64,000 nt of DNA from Davidsoniella eucalypti (Eukaryota > Ascomycota > Sordariomycetes > Microascales > Ceratocystidaceae). The DNA lies in contig RMBW01000023.1 of the NCBI GenBank assembly GCA_004009845.1, forward strand, positions 186,001 to 250,000, in the 5' to 3' direction. The notes under the pieces are model-generated. The model was not told the DNA's origin. It did no database searches and saw nothing but the letters and a program-made list of their open reading frames with translations. The position numbers and the translations under genes were made by a program. Shown here one piece after another: positions 58,081-64,000 of the stretch. Numbering within the stretch: position 1 is the stretch's first letter; every line of letters begins with the position of its first letter.

Positions 58081-59080
58081 AACACTAAATAGGTCTCCAA
58101 TTCGAGGGGCTGGTCAAGTCATCCTTATTGGGCTTCGGGATGACTATGACTTCCGCTTTTCGAAAGGTTTCTGGATGGTTGGCCGAGGGCCAGACATGAG
58201 TTTGTGAGTTCAACTAGCCATGTCTTCCACGTGGGCTCGTCTCATACATTGCTTGAGAATGGACGCAGTCAACTGGCCATGTCCGGCGGAATGTCGACTT
58301 GACATTTATCAAGCAGTCCCATACGTTGGCCTCACTGGCGAGCTGCGGGACTAGTATGGACCGGCGCTTGACACACCACTTAGCCTTGTGGCAGAACTAG
58401 AACATGTGAAAGCCTCTTCCACACCGGTGGATGACTGGCTGTGGGTGAATTCGTCTTGAGAGCGAACTCTGGCCAATCTGGAACTTGTTCACTTCTTTGC
58501 CGAAGAAGAAGGCCATTTGCAGACCCAAGTTCTTGTGGTGCCACTCCAGTGTCCTATGCCCGTGGAAGCATGGCAACATCTTTCCGCAATGTGTACCACT
58601 TGGTACGCAAGTCGATCGGCTATTTCCTGGAAGGAGACTTGGAACTTATTCTCAATTAGAGCCTTGTGGGACCAGAGGCAGTCATCTGCCTCGGCCGACT
58701 TAGTGTGCCGTCGCAACGCAGTCCTTTCCAGCTTATCTGGGAGGGGGTCGCTGATCTTGGGACCGGCGGAGGGAGGTTTGCAGACCGGAGGACCTGCCTC
58801 GGGGTTCGGCTTGGCTAGGAGGGCAGGAGCAGGCTAGGCTGCTCGTTTAGGTTTACTGCTCTGCGACCCGGGGGCTAGGTGTCCTTTGCGGACATGCTCG
58901 CGCATTGCGGCGAGGAGAGGTCTGACGAGCGCGTAGACCTTTACAGCGGTCGTCTCGGCTTCCTCCCGATCGGGGCCTCTGGCGCCTTGCCTTTCATTGC
59001 AAGCTCCAGGGGGAAGGTGTTATTTATGGCGTTGATCCGAGTGTTTCCATCAAAATCGTGTAAAGAGATATGACGATGAT
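58081..59080 (-). pseudogene. Fragmented LINE relic (gag-like part to start of RT)
   Basis: Read on the minus strand, 58088-58170 encodes HPETFRKAEVIVIPKPNKDD...NWRPI, the conserved entry block of LINE reverse transcriptases, directly followed by a stop. 58489-58716 and the GC-rich stretch up to 59040 carry pieces compatible with the preceding linker and an ORF1-like protein (FPLELAMKGKAPEAPIG). Frameshifts and stops are many and the endonuclease appears lost. Near 59079-59100 a short (ATG)n run followed by GTTTTATTTATAG resembles, on the minus strand, another LINE tail with CAT units. Confidence 0.6.
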
Positions 59081-59303
59081 GATGATGGTTTTATTTATAG
59101 TCTAGAGATTATCCAAGAGTTCCTTTTTGACTACAATTTCATGTTGGACCAGTGTATAGAAGATTGCATTAGAAGTGAGAGCAGCATTAGCAAATAAGAA
59201 CTATGTATGATATTAGAAGAACTACTAAATTTACACGAGCTCGTTCAAGATACAATCGCTTCGAGTTCCGTTCTACTTCAGTATCAATCAATGGCCTCTT
59301 TCT

Positions 59304-61555
59304 CTACGGTGGCCAATCCAGAATTATAGCCATATCAAAATCAATGATCATTAACTTCCCTGTTTGAGAGTCTTGGAGAATATTTCTCTCTTCAAGATCG
59401 CCGTGTTCAATACCGCACTCTTCCATTTGTGAAACCATATCATTAAGATCACTATAACTTCCCTTTGGCAACTCTGTAATAGACTCGCCAGCATAAGCAA
59501 GTAGAAGAACATGTTTATAATCATGAAATCTCAAAGGAATCCCCATCTTCAACGTGATACTCCTAAGATAAACAGGAACTACGGTTCCTTGGAGATTCCT
59601 GAGCTTTGAATAGACAATGAGCTCCTTTTGAAGTAGCCATGTATCCTCACTCTCAAAGCCTTTGCCAACCAATGTATAGCCATATGGATACACTGTGAGC
59701 TTGAACAAGGCCCCAACAGCACCATGTTTATCCAGATCTTCACAGCCATTATCGAGATTTGTATCCATTTGGATCTTGATAGCATTCAAAAACTGAGAGA
59801 AACTCAAGGGATGACGTTGGCCTTGAGTATCCTCAGTAGCTTGCTGGTGAGATGGGTAATTTGGGCAGTTTTGGTCAAACTCAAAACCATAGACCAGGCC
59901 ATATAGACACTATTGTGTACAGTAACTAGAAAGGGGAGGGCAAGCAGTATGTTTTTGAGGTCGAAAAGGCAAACTACCATGACCCGCTCCTCCTTCTGTG
60001 TTACTATCATCACCATCACTTAGCCCGGGAGTATCTGGATGGGCCTCTGGGCTTATATGTGGACCTGCTTCGCCTGATGTGTCATCTTCATATGAACTTG
60101 GTAGAGAGCGTATTTGAGACCTTAATGCCTGAATCTCGCTTAAACCGAGTTTTTGCTGTTCAAGTGATAGGAGCATCAGCGTCAAGATATAAGCAATTGG
60201 CATCTGCTTGATACTTTCAATCTGCTCCTCGATAATCTCAGGATCTACATGGCCTTCATCTTGATTAAGAAATGGAATACTAGAGATTTGTTCTCTGGGA
60301 ATACAGAGGGAGTAATGAACAGTGCTAGGGTTTGCCATATCAATACTCAAGAAAATGAAGGACTCGCCAGTCGTGATGTATCCATATAGAAGCCCAGAGT
60401 TAATCATGTTATGATATACCTGTGTCACAGCAGAAGCAACAAAATGAAGACTATTTCTATTATTTTTCTCTTCAACAGATTCATTCCAAGGTGTCTCGCT
60501 AGGAGCACTGGATGAAGCAGTCCTTTTCCTACCAGATTGATGTTGATCCCGCTGAGTATTCGCGCTTTCTCTATGACGGAGACTAGCAACATTGATGTTT
60601 TCTGGCTCATCCGAAGATCTAGACAGATCCGTTGAGGCCTGGGTCTGAGACTCTAGTAGATCCCGGAGTTGAGAATCTACTGAATCTTGGAACTGTTGCT
60701 GCTCTGATGCTCTCTGCTGACGTCGTTGAATCTCGTTGGCATATCGTGTGTTCGAATTGAATATTACTTCTTCGACTTTATTATAGGCTGTAGTTGTCGC
60801 GTCATATCGTTTGTGTTGTAGATAAATATTGATAGCTTCCTGGACATGATCCTAAATGGCAGCTTGGGAAAATTTGACCACGTCGTTCTCACTGGATTGC
60901 CACTGACTGCGTAATTTATTCTGCGTAGCAGCAGTTGCATTAAAACCATCAGATAAAGGCTTCTGTTTAAAGACGGTTTGAAACTCTGAAAACTTCTGCT
61001 CATGAATGCCTTGGAAGTCTGACCAGGATTTGAGAAGATGTGGATATGATCGTTTAGCAACCGAAGTAGGTCCCCCTGTTGTGAGCCGAGACAATACCGT
61101 CTCTATTTTGAAGGGTTGGAAGTTGAGAGCAAAGCCGTTAAGAGGAAAGTTGCAAATGATGTTTTTCTGATTAGGCGTTCGCTTTTCTCAGCTTTCTGTT
61201 CAGCTTCTCGAGCTTTCTGTTCAGCTTCTCGAGCTTTCTGTTCAGCTTCTCGAGCTTTCTGTCCAGATTCTCGAGCTTTCTGTTCAGCTTCTCGAGCTTT
61301 CTGTTCAGCTTCTCGAGCTTTCTGTTCAGTTTCTCGAGCTCTCTGTTCAGAAGCTTTTGCATCCATCACCCTTTGCTAAGATATTGAAAACGAGTTAGAT
61401 CTAAATTTTGTGCTAAGGAACCTACATTTATGTGAGTAATTACTAACCTCGAATAGCTCAAATATTTCTTCTTTGGATAATTTTGATACATCCGATGTTT
61501 GGCAGCTTTTAGTTAAGAAAAGTAGAGAAAATATTAAATTACCTCTATTCATCAT
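59304..61555 (-). pseudogene. Degenerate fungal protein-kinase-like gene with coiled-coil N-terminus
   Basis: Exon 1, 61448-61555 (SKLSKEEIFELFE), is joined by a 72-nt intron to 61375. A coiled coil of seven-residue AREAEQK repeats follows, then LTTGGPTS..KRSYPHLLKSWSDFQ, a variable middle, SSYCTQ(stop)CLYGLV..NCPN and a kinase-like C-terminus: GAVGALFKLTVYPYGYTLVGKG, HVLLLAYAGESI, GIEHGDLEERNIL (HxD) and LMIIDFDMA (D of DFG). This architecture is common in expanded fungal kinase-like families. Lesions are one frameshift near 61125 and in-frame TAG codons at 60852-60854 and 59910-59912; between them the frame is open. Most likely a recently inactivated gene. Sequencing error or readthrough are less likely alternatives. 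Confidence 0.75.
61201..61347. repeat. 21-bp minisatellite, seven units, coding heptads
   Basis: Unit CAGCTTCTCGAGCTTTCTGTT on the plus strand, with single-base variants. On the minus strand each unit encodes one heptad (AREAEQK-type), so copy-number change would lengthen or shorten the coiled coil without breaking frame. Confidence 0.9.
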
Positions 61556-62077
61556 ATCACGGTATGTTGCTTAGTCAGTCAAGTACTCATGCCACGCCCC
61601 ACATTAACATGCTACATCGCTATTTTCGCGTCAGACCTCCCACCTTCTTCTTTACGAACTATTTTAACAATGGCCAAAAAATGAAATATATATGTATATA
61701 TCATGTGATTTACGCACCACTATTATTGAACAACATACTAAAAAAAAGTAGATATCTAAGAAAGGTATCTTTGTTGATGTTGCAATGGTCAGCCAAAATT
61801 ATGACATGGAGAGCTTAGGAATATGCTAATTTCACTGGCTGGAAGGCATCAACATCAAGAGTCTAAAGGAGATAGGTTGTATGATGCCGTTGTAGTGCTA
61901 GCATTTAAAGATAAACTCAAAAAGCTTGTGTGGAGCGTGACCATCAAGGAGTGAGTAGCAGAGAGTAGAGACCCTCGTGACGATTTTACATATATGCACT
62001 GAGATGTTCAAACCAATGCCTAGGGGATGACTTTCTCCTAGGTCTTCTTACTTACGGTGTCATTCCCACAAAACTAA
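61556..62077. other. AT-rich spacer
   Basis: Promoter side of the kinase-like gene; no other feature seen. Confidence 0.5.
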
Positions 62078-63008
62078 ATGCTCAGGCGATCAGCCGGCCG
62101 AAGATGTGACACCAATAACATGAACCGTGAATATTCTTCTAATAAGCGGAAATTCACCACTAACCAAGCCGATGGATCGTCTGTTATAGATGAAGGGGAA
62201 TTCCAACTCTTTAGGAATGTTGGTAGCTTGAACGAGTCTAATCTATCACTCTATGCCCTGGACATAGTTCATAACTTATTTGTCGGAAAATCTGCCAAAT
62301 GCTGGCAACTAGTTGCCGTTGCATGTCGTGTGATGCTAGGACTGCAACTGGATGTGCCATGCTCAGAAAAAACCTTCACACAACAAGAATGTTCAGGAAG
62401 ATTAGCCTGGCATATGTTTCATATGGACAGGATCTGGCAGGTAGATTAGATGCTTATGTTTGTCTTAATGAAGACAACATGAAGCTCAAACCCTCCTGTA
62501 ATGCGGATGCTTTCCAGACAACCCAACCAGTTCCGTCCTAACGTCTAACAAACCCCCAAGCCGTGCTCGCCACTATGAGCCGTCAAGGCTATACTATACG
62601 ATTGATAAATCTTAAGCATAATATTCAAAGTATAGCCAAAAGGTTTTCCGGAGGTACTGCCTATGTCCATAGAGTAAAGTGGAAAGCATCACGAGCCATG
62701 GAAGAAGTCAACAGATTACAAAATGAAGTGTCAAGTTTCACAGCTTCTCTCCCTGACGACTTGCGGCTTAACGAGCAAAACATTGTAGAATGGGCTGGTA
62801 GTAAAGAGGAGCAGATACCCGTCTTTGTGCACATCTGAATCTGTGTTCTTCACGTTGAACTCTACCAGTTCTCCATACCTGGTTTGCGAGAGTCTGGATC
62901 GGCTGAACTACAACGAAAGTTGCCTCGCTTGCTCCATTCTGAAAGATATTTCAGGCCCGGCTTTGCACAATCAAGATTATCTTGCTCTTCTATATCTGGG
63001 TGATAACT
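62078..63008 (+). pseudogene. Broken fungal-specific transcription factor (Fungal_trans domain)
   Basis: Consecutive frames carry the middle homology region of Zn2Cys6 regulators: YALDIVHNLFVGKSAKCWQLV..RVMLGLQLDV, then GRLAWHMFHMDRI in frame 1. After a shift near 62440 it continues as AGRLDAYVCLNEDNMKLKP, then MEEVNRLQNEVSSFTASLPDDLRL and IPVFVHI(stop)ICVLHVELYQFSIPGLRES. A stop after PVPS and a TGA near 62837 interrupt it. No Zn2Cys6 DNA-binding domain was found upstream, so the relic is also 5'-truncated. Confidence 0.7.
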
Positions 63009-63010
63009 AA

Positions 63011-63513
63011 TTACCTTATGACTTGTATACTACAAGAATACTAAAGTCTTGATTGCAGCTTTGTATGACAAACAGATATAGCAATATAGCCGATAACAGC
63101 ACAGCGCCTTTAACAAGGACAAGAGCGAGTCAACAAAAAATCGTAGTGGTACTTATCAGAAGGCTAACGGAATATATCGGCCTGTATAGCTTTTCCATGT
63201 TATCTTGATATTTCTACAGTTTGTATGTGCTAAAGTTGATAGCCTGACTAGGATCACTACCCCCTCAGTTACACGGTCTGCACTCTGCAAAGACAAAGAG
63301 AACAAAACCAGAACTATTTACAGATACACATTATGCAATGTGCTATCAGTAGCAAATATCACCTAAAACGACAGTGAAGAGAAAATAGTTGAATTTGAAA
63401 GATATAAAATTGAATTGCAACTAACTGGTAAAATGAAAACATTAAATAAGAAAGGAAAACGGTTGATATATGTCAGCACTAAAAGCGAGCAAGCTCGACT
63501 AACTAGGGCAAGC
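63011..63513. other. AT-rich spacer
   Basis: No coding signal. Lies between the broken regulator and the 3' end of the leftward edge gene. Confidence 0.55.
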
Positions 63514-64000
63514 TTACTCAAGCTCCCATTCGTTGAAATCCTCCTTATACTCCGGGTGTATATGGAGCATCTCAGATTTCTGGGCAGAAGTCAAGGACCA
63601 GTCGTCTTTGATTGGATTAAATGGCTCTCTGACGGTGCCAGGGATCCACTCCCGCTCAGAAACCATATCGATCAGTCGGCCAACCATGGCACCAGAAGAT
63701 GTCTTGGACCACTTGGTCCGATCATCCTCTAGCATGTCAAACAAATCATCTGCAACATCGGAAGGCATATCTTCAGTTTCGAAGGGCAACTCAACGTCAT
63801 GAGTTACAGTTAGGTCCGAGCCCTTGAATAGTCTTGAAGCATCCTTTTTGCTGAATGATCTCTTGTGGTGCCAGTCAACCCAGCGGCTTACACTTTGGGC
63901 CTGACGCGACACAGAAGTCAAGCAAATCGAGCACTTTAGTGGTGGTAGATCGCGTAAATGACAACCATGACAAGTCATTGCCAAAGATGGTTGGCTTGAG
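63514..64000 (-). CDS. Cys-rich ORF of unknown family, running off the right edge
   Basis: The minus-strand frame is open from the stop at 63514 to the window edge (162 codons). If it starts at the first ATG (63978) the protein is 154 aa. It has CHGC...CSIC (paired CxxC, possible zinc site) near that ATG, then a basic stretch (WVDWHHKRSFSKKDASRLFKG), an acidic middle and an aromatic/charged C-terminus (HPEYKEDFNEWELE). The frame continues upstream of the ATG, so the true start may lie outside the window. The family is not recognised. Codon composition differs from the AT-rich flanks and supports coding. Confidence 0.5.
   Translation of the reverse strand, partial: SSQPSLAMTCHGCHLRDLPPLKCSICLTSVSRQAQSVSRWVDWHHKRSFSKKDASRLFKGSDLTVTHDVELPFETEDMPSDVADDLFDMLEDDRTKWSKTSSGAMVGRLIDMVSEREWIPGTVREPFNPIKDDWSLTSAQKSEMLHIHPEYKEDFNEWELE

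Noticed and set aside
61201..61347. Regular 21-bp repeats that could suggest a CRISPR-like array
   Set aside because: Units are contiguous without spacers and encode coiled-coil heptads on the minus strand; the genome is eukaryotic.

Overview
The window reads as nuclear DNA of a filamentous ascomycete (Pezizomycotina, probably Sordariomycetes). The evidence is short spliceosomal introns (about 60-115 nt, GTRNGT donors, CTAAC-type branch sites), intron-bearing tRNAs, fungus-specific genes (SHO1, DASH subunit SPC19, dynactin RO-10, RHO3, an NLR-type PNP-NACHT-ankyrin protein, GH93 arabinanase, a fungal-trans-domain regulator) and fungal LINE debris. Species was not determined.

Layout. 1-224 is the start of a gene leaving the left edge. 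1245-2478 is a secreted GH93 exo-arabinanase. 2.5-8.2 kb is AT-rich and gene-free apart from a LINE relic. 8208-8432 and 10889-11071 are two tiny two-exon paralogous genes (53 and 39 aa) with strikingly conserved 3' flanks and another LINE relic between them. 11.5-17.8 kb is a compact housekeeping block: NAD(P)HX epimerase and mitoribosomal bS16m (divergent), a vacuolar-type amino acid transporter, and RO-10. 21.0-23.9 kb holds SHO1 and SPC19. 25.7-28.8 kb encodes an NLR-like receptor whose last ankyrin repeat is frameshifted.

28.8-33.5 kb is a nested retroelement patch: an RNase H relic, two LINE 3'-tail families, a 145-bp duplicated unit, and an inverted repeat of about 1.1 kb. It is followed by tRNA-Trp and tRNA-Ser and then a SET-domain methyltransferase. 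A gene desert of about 7 kb follows, then a small GPI-anchored wall protein, tRNA-Ile and a decayed LINE with a restriction-like endonuclease. 47.4-56.8 kb is ordinary genic sequence: lipoyl synthase, a secreted DUF7029-like protein, RHO3 and a DUF1275 membrane protein. From 58 kb to the right edge the sequence is again accessory: a LINE relic, a degenerate kinase-like gene with in-frame TAG codons, a broken transcription-factor gene, and an unrecognised Cys-rich ORF leaving the window.

The housekeeping genes are intact and unrelated in function; no metabolic cluster is present. The most unusual items are the paired micro-genes with conserved 3' UTRs, the retroelement remnants around all three tRNA genes, and two very short LINE insertions (26 and 58 bp) still bracketed by perfect target-site duplications.
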